From contig NZ_JNWO01000014.1 of NCBI RefSeq assembly GCF_000716435.1, positions 1 to 64,000 on the forward strand: a stretch of 64,000 nt of DNA, written 5' to 3'. Of the stretch, positions 7,918-16,378 are shown in pieces. This stretch comes from Streptomyces xylophagus (GTDB lineage: Bacteria > Actinomycetota > Actinomycetes > Streptomycetales > Streptomycetaceae). The notes beneath the pieces were generated by a model that was given only the letters and a program-made list of their open reading frames with translations, had not been told where the DNA came from and made no database searches. The translations under genes were made by a program, and so were the position numbers. How positions within the stretch are numbered: the first letter of the stretch is position 1; each line of letters starts with the position of its first letter.

Positions 7918-8772
7918 ATGCGGGACGACCATCGGGAGCTGCGGCTTTTCCTGCATCTGGCGCAGACGCTGAACTTCGGGCGGACGAGTCTCGACTGCCA
8001 TGTCAGTCCGGCGACGCTCACCCGGACCGTGCAGCGGCTGGAGGCCGGCATCGGACACCGGCTGTTCGACCGCGGGGCGCGCGGGGTGTCACTGACGGCG
8101 GAGGGGCACCGCTTCCGTGAATACGCCGTCCAGGCCGTGGAGTTGTGGCGCATCTACCGCGAGGAGCATCCCGACCCGGCCGAACTCACCGGCCATCTCA
8201 CGCTGTTCGCGACGGTGACCGCCTGCCAGGCCCTGCTGCCCGACCTGTTGGCGCCGTTCCGAGCCGCGCATCCGCAGGTGCGGCTCGATCTGCGCACCGG
8301 TGACGCGGCGGCGGCGCTGGCCAGGCTGGACGAGGGCGAGGCCGACGTGGCGGTCGCGGGCATCCCGCCCCGGCTGCCGGAGCCGTTGGTGAGCCGGACG
8401 GTCACGGTGACCGAGCTGGTCCTGGTCACCGCGCGCGACCGGCCCGATCCCGACCTGGACGGTCCGTTCGTCCTCCCGCACCGCGGTCTGGTCCGTGAGG
8501 CGGCCGACCGCTGGTTCCGCGCCCGCGGCAGGACACCGGACGTGGCCTGTGAACCGGACGGCCACGAAGGGCTGTTGACGCTGGTCGCGCTGGGCTGCGG
8601 GACGGGCGTGGTGCCCCGCCTCGTGCTGGAGAACAGTGCCGTACGGGAACGGCTGGCGGTGATCCCGGCGGACCCGCCGCCTGAGCCGTTCCCGATCGGG
8701 CTGTGTGTACGGCGGGCCGATCTGCGCCGCCCGCTGGTGGCGACGCTGTGGAGCCTGACGGCTCCGTGGTAG
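7918..8772 (+). CDS. ilvY: LysR-type regulator, IlvY-like
   Basis: The 284-residue regulator has an N-terminal LysR helix-turn-helix (about residues 5-62; RLFLHLAQTLNFGRTS, then SPATLTRTVQRLE). Its substrate domain follows E. coli IlvY closely: HLTLFATVTA, RLDLRTGDAA, EADVAVAG and a tail of the form VALGCGTGVVPRLVLENS. In enterobacteria IlvY senses acetolactate and activates the divergent ilvC. The same divergent pairing here makes the same job likely. The ATG at 7918 aligns with the family start. Confidence 0.85.
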   Translation: MRDDHRELRLFLHLAQTLNFGRTSLDCHVSPATLTRTVQRLEAGIGHRLFDRGARGVSLTAEGHRFREYAVQAVELWRIYREEHPDPAELTGHLTLFATVTACQALLPDLLAPFRAAHPQVRLDLRTGDAAAALARLDEGEADVAVAGIPPRLPEPLVSRTVTVTELVLVTARDRPDPDLDGPFVLPHRGLVREAADRWFRARGRTPDVACEPDGHEGLLTLVALGCGTGVVPRLVLENSAVRERLAVIPADPPPEPFPIGLCVRRADLRRPLVATLWSLTAPW

Positions 8773-8778
8773 CGGCGA

Positions 8779-8809
8779 CCGGCCGCTCAGGGCCCTGCTG
8801 GGCGGCCGG
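8779..8809. terminator. Bidirectional terminator between ilvY and the flotillin gene
   Basis: CCGGCCGC (8779-8786) and GCGGCCGG (8802-8809) form a perfect 8-bp stem with a 15-nt loop between two convergent genes. An imperfect direct repeat based on CCGGCCACTCG follows to about 8850. Confidence 0.6.
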
Positions 8810-8850
8810 CCACTCGAGACTTGTCGAGCGACCGGCCACTCGCGACTGTG

Positions 8851-10032
8851 TCAGTCGAGGTCCACCGGGCCGTCGTCCTTCTTGTCGTCCTTCTTCGCCT
8901 GGAGCTGGAGCAGGTTCTTGACGTCCTCGCCGGGGCGGCGGCCGTCGGGGTCCGCGCCGCTCAGGTTGCCCCGGACCGAGTCCAGGATCGTCAGGCCCTG
9001 CGAGACCAGACCGGCCGCGATCTCGCCGAGGCCGTCCGCGCCGTTGAGGACGTTGACGTTCGCGCCGGCGAGGCCGCCGGCCGCTTCCTTCACGATCTGC
9101 GGGAGCTGGTCGATCAGCATCCGGTCGAGCGCGACCCGGTCGTAGGAGGCCGCCGCCTCGGCCTGGATCTTCATGCGCTCCGCCTCGGCGATGGCGAGCA
9201 GCTTGATCCGCTGCGCCTCGGCCTCGGCGGGCCTGACGATCTCGGCGACCAGCTGCTGCTCGCGCAACTTGGCCTGCCGCTCGGCCAGTTCGGTCTGCGC
9301 GGCCAGCACCTCCTGCTGGGCGTGGGCCTGCGCCAGCGGTCCGGCCTGCGCGGCCTGCGCCTGGGCACGGTCGACCTCGGCCGAGTACTCGGCCTTGACC
9401 ACCGCGGTCTGCCGGGCGTACTCGGCCTGGTTGCGGGCCGCGACCTGCTGCGCCTCGGCCGAGGCCTGGGTGGCCTGCGCCTGGGCGATCTGGGCCTGCC
9501 GCTGGATGGCCGCCTTGTGCGGCGCGGACATGGCCTCGATGTAGCCGGTGTCGCCGTCGTCGATCGACTGGATCTGCAGCGAGTCGACGATCAGGCCGAT
9601 CTTCGCCATCTCGATCTTCGAGGTGTCCAGCACCTCGGCGGCGAGCTTCTGCCGCTCGGTGACGATCTCCTCGACGGTCATCGAGCCGATGATGGACCGC
9701 AGGTGACCGGCGAAGATCCGGCCGGTCAGCACCGACATCTGGTCCTGGTCGGACAGGAAGCGCTGGCCCGCGTTGATGATGCTCTCGGTGTCGTTGCCGA
9801 CCTTGAAGGCGATCACTGCGCGGACGTTGAGAGCGATGCCCTGCCGGGTCACGCAGGTCTCGGTGACCTCTGCCTCGCACATCGCCAGGGTGAGGAAACG
9901 GGTCTTGCGGAAAACCGGGAGCACGAACTTTCCGTGCCCCGTCACCACTCGGAACGGCGCGCCCCCCAGTCCCCGCCTGCCACCCGAGATCAGCATCGCC
10001 TCATCGGGGGCGGGAACGCGGTAACCGAACAT
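8851..10032 (-). CDS. SPFH/band-7 (flotillin-like) protein
   Basis: The 393-residue membrane-scaffold protein has an N-terminal SPFH domain (about residues 10-180) and a long alanine/glutamine/glutamate-rich coiled coil (about 185-310), as in flotillins. The C-terminus is glycine-rich, then highly charged (KKDDKKDDG). Flotillins organise membrane microdomains. The start at 10032 has a GAGGAG 7 nt upstream. An NfeD-like gene ends 11 nt before it; NfeD/flotillin pairs are a common operon. Confidence 0.9.
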   Translation of the reverse strand: MFGYRVPAPDEAMLISGGRRGLGGAPFRVVTGHGKFVLPVFRKTRFLTLAMCEAEVTETCVTRQGIALNVRAVIAFKVGNDTESIINAGQRFLSDQDQMSVLTGRIFAGHLRSIIGSMTVEEIVTERQKLAAEVLDTSKIEMAKIGLIVDSLQIQSIDDGDTGYIEAMSAPHKAAIQRQAQIAQAQATQASAEAQQVAARNQAEYARQTAVVKAEYSAEVDRAQAQAAQAGPLAQAHAQQEVLAAQTELAERQAKLREQQLVAEIVRPAEAEAQRIKLLAIAEAERMKIQAEAAASYDRVALDRMLIDQLPQIVKEAAGGLAGANVNVLNGADGLGEIAAGLVSQGLTILDSVRGNLSGADPDGRRPGEDVKNLLQLQAKKDDKKDDGPVDLD

Positions 10033-10043
10033 TCTGGTACTCC

Positions 10044-10295
10044 TCACTCAGCGCCGGCGGGGTCCCCGCCCAGCGCGTCCAATGGATCCACCCACTCGAT
10101 GACGTGGACCTCACGCCGTCCACGTGACTCGATCACGAGAACGGTCGCCCCCGTGGGCAGAGGATCGTCCGACCAGGCGAGGAAGGTCTCGGAGCCGCCC
10201 CGGACGCGCACCAGGATCTCGCCGGGGCCCGCGCTTCCGCGGGTTCCGATGATCACCTGCCCCGTGCATCCGATCACGGGCTCATCCTGCGGCAT
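10044..10295 (-). CDS. NfeD-like OB-fold protein
   Basis: The 83-residue protein resembles the soluble C-terminal OB-fold of NfeD: GCTGQVIIG near residue 9, then alternating beta strands and VLVIESRGRREVHVIEW at the end. It has no membrane segment, unlike full-length NfeD. It lies directly upstream of the flotillin-like gene and probably works with it. The ATG at 10295 is preferred; a GGAGG is about 10 nt upstream. Confidence 0.75.
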   Translation of the reverse strand: MPQDEPVIGCTGQVIIGTRGSAGPGEILVRVRGGSETFLAWSDDPLPTGATVLVIESRGRREVHVIEWVDPLDALGGDPAGAE

Positions 10296-10402
10296 CACCG
10301 GCCGCCCTCCATCCTCTGGCCTTAGGTTTCCGACGATAGACCTACTCTGCCCCGGCTCCCAACGGGCTCGTCGATTCCTTCCGTCACGTGCCGTCCGCGA
10401 GG

Positions 10403-11641
10403 TCAGGACAGGGCCGCCAGCGGGTCGTCGAGCACGGGCTGCCACGCCAACTCGGCGGCGCCGACCAGGCTGTTGTGGTCGAGGGTGCAGGCGAGGATCG
10501 GCACGCCTCCGCTCTGCCCCCACAGGCTCCGGTCGGCGACGACCGCGCGCAGCCGCTGCGGGTCGGCGTCGAGGAGGGTGCGGTGCAGTCCGCCGAGGAT
10601 GATCCGGTCGGGGTTGAGGATGTTCACCAGGCCCGCCAGCCCGAGCCCGAGCCGGTCGATCAGGGTTTCGGCGGCCTGCCGGACGGACGGGTCGTCGTAG
10701 TGGTGGCGGATCAGGTCGTTGGACTCCTGGAGCAGGGACACCTCGGGTCCGGGCTCACGACCGGCGGCGGTGAGGAAGGCGAGCGGATCGGCCTCGACGT
10801 CGAGACATCCCCGGCTGCCGCAGTGGCAGGGGCGCCCTTCGGGGTTGACGGTGAGGTGCCCGACTTCGAGCGCCAGCCCCGAACTCCCGGTGTGCAGACG
10901 CCCGTCGAGCACCAGCGCGCCGCCCACCCCCCGGTGTCCGGTCGCCACGCACAACAGGTCGCGGGCACCGCGCCCCGCGCCGTGCCGGTGCTCGGCGAGC
11001 GCGGCGAGGTTGACGTCGTTGCCCGCGAACGCCGGTCCGGCGATGCCGGCCGCGCGCACGCACTCGGCGAAGATCCGGCGCACGGGCGCGCCCGCGGGCC
11101 AGGCCAGGTGGAGGGGGTTGAGCGCCAGTCCTTCGGGCTCGGCCACGGCGGACGGTACGGCGAGCCCGGCGCCCACGCACCGCCGACCGGTCTCGCGCAG
11201 CAAGTCGGTACCGGCCTCGACGACCGAACCGAGCACCTTCGCCGGATCGGCGTCCACGGCCTCGCAGCCGGGTGCCGTCGCCACGATCTGGCCGCCGAGT
11301 CCAACCAGCGCGGCACGGAAGCCGTCGGCGTGCACCTGCGCGGCCAGTACGACCGGCCCGTCCTCGGCGAGCGCCAGCCTGTGCGAGGGGCGGCCCTGTG
11401 AACCGGCCGCCGCGCCGGGCCGGGCGTCGACCCTGATCAGGCCCAGCGCCTCCAGCTCGGCGGCGACCGCGCCGGCCGTCGCCCGGGTCACGCCGAGTTC
11501 GGCGGTCAGGACGGCTCGGGTGGGCGCGCGGCCGGTGTGCACGAGCTCTAGCGCGGGGCCGAGCGCACCGCGGCCCCGGTCCAGCCGCGCCCTCGAGGTG
11601 GTCCCTTCCCCCGCCGGCCGGGGGTCCGCCTTGCCGCTCAT
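10403..11641 (-). CDS. ROK-family transcriptional regulator
   Basis: The 412-residue NagC/XylR-type protein has an N-terminal winged helix-turn-helix (about residues 30-85), then a ROK sugar-kinase-like domain with GAGLAVP, the catalytic-site-like AGNDVNLAA, and the zinc motif CHCGSRGCLD (consensus CxCGxxGCxE, with D instead of E). ROK repressors respond to sugars or sugar phosphates. No sugar genes adjoin directly, but the aldolase/SIS operon lies 2 kb away. A GGGAG precedes the ATG at 11641; longer upstream starts are less likely. Confidence 0.88.
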   Translation of the reverse strand: MSGKADPRPAGEGTTSRARLDRGRGALGPALELVHTGRAPTRAVLTAELGVTRATAGAVAAELEALGLIRVDARPGAAAGSQGRPSHRLALAEDGPVVLAAQVHADGFRAALVGLGGQIVATAPGCEAVDADPAKVLGSVVEAGTDLLRETGRRCVGAGLAVPSAVAEPEGLALNPLHLAWPAGAPVRRIFAECVRAAGIAGPAFAGNDVNLAALAEHRHGAGRGARDLLCVATGHRGVGGALVLDGRLHTGSSGLALEVGHLTVNPEGRPCHCGSRGCLDVEADPLAFLTAAGREPGPEVSLLQESNDLIRHHYDDPSVRQAAETLIDRLGLGLAGLVNILNPDRIILGGLHRTLLDADPQRLRAVVADRSLWGQSGGVPILACTLDHNSLVGAAELAWQPVLDDPLAALS

Positions 11642-11703
11642 GAGGGGAGTCTCCCATGATCCGCACCGATAGCCGTTGGGGGTTGCGTTCACAGTGGCGG
11701 CCC

Positions 11704-11740
11704 TGTGGGGGCTGATCGCGCAGTTCCCCGCGCCCCTTCG
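11704..11740. repeat. Streptomyces intergenic repeat (GCGCAGTTCCCCGCGCCCC type)
   Basis: The stretch contains the core CGCAGTTCCCCGCGCCCC with flanking GGGGCTGATCG, a sequence I recognise from many Streptomyces intergenic regions. It falls between the divergently ordered ends of the ROK and alkB genes. Its function is not established. Confidence 0.6.
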
Positions 11741-11755
11741 AAAGTCGCCCCCAGC

Positions 11756-12397
11756 TCAGAAGCCACTGACTCTCAGCGTCACGTTCAGTCTCCCCTTCAG
11801 CCCCAACTCCCCCGGCCCCGTGCCCTCGTACACCCTCGGCACCCCGTGATACGCCAGCCGCGACGGGCCGCCGAACACGAACAGGTCGCCGCTCCTCAGC
11901 TCAACGTCCGTGTACGGCTTGGTGCGGGTCTCGGGGTTGCCGAAGCGGAAGACGCAGGTGTCGCCGAGGCTGAGGGACACCACGGGGGCGTCGGACTGTT
12001 CGTCGCTGTCGCGGTGCATGCCCATGCGGGCGTCGCCGTCGTAGAAATTGATCAGTGCGATGTCGTACGACGCCGTCGGCGCCCCCAGTGTGTCGGCGAC
12101 CGCCCGCCGGCCCAGCTCGTCCAGCCAGGCGGGGAACGGCTTCACCGGCGTGCCGTCGCCGTCGGTCACCGTGCGGGAGTAGGCGTACGGGTACCAGTGC
12201 CAGCCCAGGCACACCTGGCGGGCGGTCATCGTGCCGCCGCCGGGGGTGCGGACCGTGCGCAGACCGGCCGGCGGGCGGGCCCACTCACGGCAGGCCGTGA
12301 GGAGGTCGCGCTGGCGGTCGGTGTCGAGCCAGTCCGGCAGGTGCACCGCACCCGGCGCGACCTCAGTACGAGCCCTCGGAAACAGCTCGGCGTCCAT
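11756..12397 (-). CDS. alkB: AlkB-family 2-oxoglutarate/Fe(II) dioxygenase
   Basis: The 213-residue enzyme would repair alkylated DNA or RNA bases by oxidative demethylation. Iron ligands are visible as HxD in MGMHRDSDEQ and a distal histidine in RLAYHGVPR. The 2-oxoglutarate-binding arginines are in the terminal GRLNVTLR. The INFYDGDARMG and GDTCVFRFG stretches are typical of AlkB. The start at 12397 faces rlmG across a 55-bp divergent promoter region. Confidence 0.92.
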   Translation of the reverse strand: MDAELFPRARTEVAPGAVHLPDWLDTDRQRDLLTACREWARPPAGLRTVRTPGGGTMTARQVCLGWHWYPYAYSRTVTDGDGTPVKPFPAWLDELGRRAVADTLGAPTASYDIALINFYDGDARMGMHRDSDEQSDAPVVSLSLGDTCVFRFGNPETRTKPYTDVELRSGDLFVFGGPSRLAYHGVPRVYEGTGPGELGLKGRLNVTLRVSGF

Positions 12398-12452
12398 GGC
12401 CCCATCCTGCCCGACCGGCCGTGAGCTGGGACTCGGTTAGCCTTGGCGCACG

Positions 12453-13604
12453 ATGGACGACCATATCGACCGAATGACGACTCCGTGGGGCGACTGCGCC
12501 CTGGCCCGCTTCCCCGAGGACCCGCGCGACCGGCTGCGCGCCTGGGACGCCTCCGACGAATACCTTCTGCGGCAGCTCGCGGAACAGGACACCCCGCTGT
12601 CCGGCACGGTCGTGATCGTGGGCGACCGCTGGGGCGCCCTGACCACGGCGCTCGCACAGCACCGTCCGGTGCAGATCACGGACTCGTTCCTCACCCAGGA
12701 GGCGACCCGGGCGAACCTAGCGCGCAACGGGATCGCCGCGGATTCCGTACGGCTGCTCACCACCCAGGACCCGCCGCCGGAGCGTGTCGACGTGCTGCTG
12801 GTGAGGGTGCCCAAGAGTCTCGCGCTCCTGGAGGACCAGTTGCTGCGGCTGGCGCCCGCGGTGCACGCCGACACGGTCGTCGTCGGCACCGGGATGGTGA
12901 AGGAGATCCACACCTCGACGCTGAAGCTGTTCGAGCGGATCCTCGGCCCGACCCGGACCTCGCTGGCCGAGAAGAAGGCCCGGCTGATCCACTGCACGCC
13001 ACGGTCGTCGGCGCGCGCCACCAACCCCTGGCCGCACAGCTATGCCCTGCCGGACGGCATCGGCGTGGTCTCGGGGCGGACGGTGGTCAACCACGCGGGC
13101 GTGTTCTGTGCCGAGCGCCTCGACATCGGCACCCGCTTCTTCCTCCAGCACCTGCCCGAAAGTCGCGGCCCCCGCAGGGTGGTCGACCTCGGGTGCGGCA
13201 ACGGTGTCGTCGGTACGGCGGTGTCGCTGGCCGATCCGGAGGCCGAAGTGCTGTTCGTGGACGAGTCGTTCCAGGCCGTCGCCTCGGCGGAGGCCACGTA
13301 CAAGGCGAACGGCGTGCCGGGGCAGGCCGAGTTCAGGGTCGGGGACGGGTTGGTCGGGGTGTCGGCCGACAGTGTCGACCTCGTGCTCAACAATCCCCCG
13401 TTCCACTCCCACCAGGCGACGACCGACGCGACGGCGTGGCGGATGTTCACCGGGGCGCGGCGCGCGCTGCGTCCGGGCGGCGAGCTGTGGGTGGTCGGCA
13501 ACCGGCATCTCGCGTACCACGTGAAGCTCAAGCGGCTGTTCGGCAACAGTCAACTGGTCGCCAGCGACGCGAAGTTCGTGGTGCTGAAGGCCGTCAAGCG
13601 GTAG
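12453..13604 (+). CDS. rlmG: 23S rRNA guanine-N2 methyltransferase RlmG-like
   Basis: The 383-residue protein has two methyltransferase-like halves, as in RsmC/RlmG. The N-terminal half is degenerate (RAWDASDEYLLRQL at about 27-40). The C-terminal half carries the SAM motif VVDLGCGNGVVG (about 242-253) and the catalytic NPPF in LVLNNPPFHSHQ. RlmG methylates G1835 of 23S rRNA in E. coli. The start may be 12453 or the ATG at 12474. It converges on the aldolase gene with an 11-bp overlap. Confidence 0.88.
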   Translation: MDDHIDRMTTPWGDCALARFPEDPRDRLRAWDASDEYLLRQLAEQDTPLSGTVVIVGDRWGALTTALAQHRPVQITDSFLTQEATRANLARNGIAADSVRLLTTQDPPPERVDVLLVRVPKSLALLEDQLLRLAPAVHADTVVVGTGMVKEIHTSTLKLFERILGPTRTSLAEKKARLIHCTPRSSARATNPWPHSYALPDGIGVVSGRTVVNHAGVFCAERLDIGTRFFLQHLPESRGPRRVVDLGCGNGVVGTAVSLADPEAEVLFVDESFQAVASAEATYKANGVPGQAEFRVGDGLVGVSADSVDLVLNNPPFHSHQATTDATAWRMFTGARRALRPGGELWVVGNRHLAYHVKLKRLFGNSQLVASDAKFVVLKAVKR

Positions 13605-14463
13605 TCCCGGCGCGTCCGGCGAGCACTCCGATGATCCGGGCCACCGTGCCGGCCATCGCCTCCCGCCCCAGGCTCAGGTACTTCCGGGAGTCGACCGCCT
13701 CGGGGTGTGCGGCGAGGAAGGCGCGGATCGCGCCGGTCATCGCGAGGTTGAGGGCCGTGCCCACGTTGACCTTGGTGATGCCACCGGCGACGGCCGCGGT
13801 CAGTTCGTCGTCGGGGACTCCTGAGGAGCCGTGCAGGACGAGCGGGACGTCCAGGCCGGCGGTGAGCCGCTTGAGGAGGTCGTGGTCGAGGGTGGCCGTA
13901 CGGGTGGTCATCGCGTGCGAGCTGCCGATGGCCACGGCCAGGGCGTCCACGCCGGAGTCGGCGACGAACGCGCGGGCCTGGACGGGGTCGGTACGGGCGC
14001 CGGGTGCGTGGGCGTCTAGGGGCGGCTCCCCGTTCTTCCCGCCGACCTCTCCCAACTCGGCCTCGATCCACAGGCCTTGGGAGTGTGCCCAGTCGACGGC
14101 CGCGCGGGTCGCGGCGAGGTTCTCGGCGTACGGAAGGCGGGCCGCGTCGTACATCACTGAGCTGAATCCGGCATCGGGCGCCTGGCGCAGCAGGTCGTCG
14201 CTCTGGACGTGGTCGAGGTGCAACGCGACGGGTACGGCGGCCCGTTCGGCTACGGCGACGGCCGCGCGGGCGAGCGGGAGGAGACGGCCGTAGCGGAACT
14301 TGACGGCGTTCTCGCTGACTTGGAGGACGACGGGGGCGTCGGCGGACTCGGCGCCGGCGACGACGGCCTCGACGTGTTCCAGGGTGATGATGTTGAAGGC
14401 GGCGACCGCGGAGCGGGCGGTGGCGGCGCGGGTCACGAGCTCGCCGGTGGTGACGAGGGGCAC
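13594..14463 (-). CDS. Class II ketose-bisphosphate aldolase
   Basis: The 289-residue zinc aldolase belongs to the fructose/tagatose-bisphosphate family. Zinc-binding histidines are in ALHLDHVQ (with the following DD) and VLHGSSGV. The stretches AFNIITLEH, SSVMYDAA, EAELGEVGG and GITKVNVGT are typical of the class. It would split a ketose bisphosphate to triose phosphates; fructose versus tagatose cannot be told. The GTG start at 14463 has AAAGGA a few bases upstream. It lies 35 nt after the SIS gene and likely shares its operon and DeoR control. Confidence 0.9.
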   Translation of the reverse strand: MPLVTTGELVTRAATARSAVAAFNIITLEHVEAVVAGAESADAPVVLQVSENAVKFRYGRLLPLARAAVAVAERAAVPVALHLDHVQSDDLLRQAPDAGFSSVMYDAARLPYAENLAATRAAVDWAHSQGLWIEAELGEVGGKNGEPPLDAHAPGARTDPVQARAFVADSGVDALAVAIGSSHAMTTRTATLDHDLLKRLTAGLDVPLVLHGSSGVPDDELTAAVAGGITKVNVGTALNLAMTGAIRAFLAAHPEAVDSRKYLSLGREAMAGTVARIIGVLAGRAGTTA

Positions 14464-14498
14464 GGCCTGTCCTTTCCTGGAGTCTGGGGTGCCGGGCT

Positions 14499-15380
14499 TC
14501 AGGGGGCGAGGATCACCGAGCGGGTGAGGTGACGCGGCCGGTCCGGGTCGAGGTCGCGGTACGCGGCGACGGCGACCGCCAGGCGCTGGGCGCGGACGAG
14601 TTCGGCGAGCGGGTCGAGACCCCCGTCGATCCACAACCCGCCGGTGGCGTCCACCTGTTGGGCGAGTCCCTCGGGCGCCTCGCCGAGCATCCAGGTCGCG
14701 GTGCCGCGGGTGGTGATGCTGATCGGGCCGTGCCGGTACTCCATCGCCGGGTAGGCCTCGGTCCAGGACAGGGAGGCCTCGCGCATCTTCAGCCCGGCCT
14801 CGTTGGCGAGCCCGACGGTCCAACCCCGGCCGAGGAACGTGAACTGCGTGCAGGCGACGAGCTGTTGGGGCAGTTCGGCGGCCAGCGCGGTGCGCGCGTC
14901 GGCGACCACGGCGTCGGTGTGCAGCCCCAGGTGGGCGCGGAGCAGGGTGACCGCGGTGGTCGCGAACCGGGTCTGTACGACGGAACGTTCGTCGGCGAAG
15001 TCGAGTACGACGATCTCGTCGGCGGCCGTCATGACGGGGGTGTGCGGGTCGGCGGTTATCGCGGTGGTGGGGGTGCGGCCCTTCAACTGCCCCAGGAGTT
15101 CCAGCACTTCGGTGGTGGTGCCGGAGCGGGTGAGGGCGAGGACACGGTCGTAGGTCCGCCCGTGCGGGAACTCCGAGGCGGCGAAGGCGTCGGTCTCACC
15201 TTCGCCCGCGCCTTCACGCAGGGCGGCGACGGCCTGGGCCATGAAGTACGAGGTGCCGCAGCCGACGATCGCGACCCGCTCCCCCGGCGCCGGGAGCACC
15301 GCCTTGTGTCCCGCCGCCTCCGACGCGGCGCGGGCCCAGCATTCGGGCTGGCTGTTCAGCTCGTCCTCGACATACGTCAT
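14499..15380 (-). CDS. SIS-domain sugar isomerase/deaminase (AgaS/GlmS-C-like)
   Basis: The 293-residue protein has two SIS domains. Each carries a phosphosugar-binding stretch (IVGCGTSYFMAQA about 38-50; LTRSGTTTEVLELL about 84-97; LGRGWTVGLANEAGLKMRE about 180-200). This matches AgaS-like aldose-ketose isomerases and amino-sugar deaminases. Paired with a class II aldolase and a DeoR repressor it points to amino-sugar or galactitol-type catabolism, as in aga operons. The start at 15380 follows the operator region. Confidence 0.85.
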   Translation of the reverse strand: MTYVEDELNSQPECWARAASEAAGHKAVLPAPGERVAIVGCGTSYFMAQAVAALREGAGEGETDAFAASEFPHGRTYDRVLALTRSGTTTEVLELLGQLKGRTPTTAITADPHTPVMTAADEIVVLDFADERSVVQTRFATTAVTLLRAHLGLHTDAVVADARTALAAELPQQLVACTQFTFLGRGWTVGLANEAGLKMREASLSWTEAYPAMEYRHGPISITTRGTATWMLGEAPEGLAQQVDATGGLWIDGGLDPLAELVRAQRLAVAVAAYRDLDPDRPRHLTRSVILAP

Positions 15381-15401
15381 GCCGTATCCCCTCCCCGTTG
15401 A

Positions 15402-15447
15402 TGCTTGTTCCTGCAAGATATAGCGATCTTTCAAGCACAATCAAGCA
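15402..15447. promoter_or_regulatory. DeoR operator repeats
   Basis: The hexamer CAAGCA occurs as direct repeats at 15432-15437 and 15442-15447, exactly 10 bp apart, and once inverted (TGCTTG) at 15402-15407. The site lies between the divergent SIS/aldolase operon and the DeoR gene in a locally AT-richer stretch. Spacing on one helical face suggests repressor binding; the protein match is inferred. Confidence 0.6.
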
Positions 15448-15505
15448 TTTCGGCGGGAGCGGTGTGCGCTAGGGTCGCCGGAGAATCGAGGAACGGAGAG
15501 TGCGG

Positions 15506-16294
15506 ATGTCGCGCGACGCCCGCTGGAAGGCGCTGCTGGAGCTGCTCGTCGAGCGCGGCCGGCTCGACGTCGAGGAGGCGGCCGCCGACCTCGCGGTGTC
15601 GGCCGCGACGATCCGCCGTGACTTCGACCAACTCGCCGAGCAGCAGATGCTGGTGCGCACCCGGGGCGGCGCCGTCGTGCACGGGGTGTCGTACGAACTG
15701 CCGTTGCGCTACAAGACCGCCCGGCACGCCTCCGAGAAGCAGCGGATCGCCAAGGCGGTCGCCGAACTCGTCGCGCCGGGCGAGGCGGTGGGCCTGACCG
15801 GCGGTACGACGACCACGGAGGTGGCCCGCGCCCTGGCCGTGCGCGGCGATCTCACCTCCGGAACCTCGGGATCACCGGCGCTGACCATCGTGACCAACGC
15901 GCTCAACATCGCCAACGAGCTTGCCGTACGGCCCCAGTTCAAGATCGTGCTGACCGGCGGGGTCGCGCGCCCGCAGTCGTACGAACTCGTCGGGCCCCTC
16001 GCGGACGGGGTGCTCTCCCAGATCACCGTCGATGTGGCGGTGCTCGGCGTGGTCGCCTTCGACGTGACGCACGGCGCGGCGGCCCACGACGAGGCGGAGG
16101 CCGCGATCAACCGGCTGCTGTGCGAGCGCGCCGAGCGCGTGATCGTGGCGGCCGACTCCAGCAAGCTCGGGCAGCGCGCGTTCGCCCGGATCTGCTCGGC
16201 GGAGGCGGTGAACACGCTGGTGACGGACACGGCGGTGGGGCCGGACATGGTGCGGCGGTTCGAGGAGGCGGGAGTCCGGGTCGTCGCCGTATGA
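15506..16294 (+). CDS. DeoR-family sugar-operon repressor
   Basis: The 262-residue repressor has an N-terminal DeoR helix-turn-helix (about residues 3-58; VSAATIRRDFDQLAEQ, RTRGGAV) and a DeoR sensor domain with GLTGGTTTTEVARAL and IVLTGG, and the VIVAADSSKLG motif near the end. Ligands of such regulators are usually sugar phosphates. The ATG at 15506 is chosen over the GTG at 15500 because of spacing from GGAG. It is divergent from the SIS/aldolase operon. Confidence 0.92.
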   Translation: MSRDARWKALLELLVERGRLDVEEAAADLAVSAATIRRDFDQLAEQQMLVRTRGGAVVHGVSYELPLRYKTARHASEKQRIAKAVAELVAPGEAVGLTGGTTTTEVARALAVRGDLTSGTSGSPALTIVTNALNIANELAVRPQFKIVLTGGVARPQSYELVGPLADGVLSQITVDVAVLGVVAFDVTHGAAAHDEAEAAINRLLCERAERVIVAADSSKLGQRAFARICSAEAVNTLVTDTAVGPDMVRRFEEAGVRVVAV

Positions 16295-16327
16295 GAGGTG
16301 CCAACCCGCCCTGCTGGACAGGGAGTT

Positions 16328-16354
16328 GCGGGACGCCGAGGGTCGACGTCCCGC
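16328..16354. terminator. Bidirectional terminator after the DeoR gene
   Basis: GCGGGACG (16328-16335) and CGTCCCGC (16347-16354) form a perfect 8-bp stem with an 11-nt loop between convergent genes. Confidence 0.6.
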
Positions 16355-16378
16355 ACGGTCCGACCAGTTGAGGGTCCG

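Noticed and set aside
8821-10602. Long plus-strand open frames opposite the flotillin and NfeD genes
   Set aside because: High-G+C codon bias leaves antisense frames open. The minus-strand genes have clear family motifs and ribosome sites.
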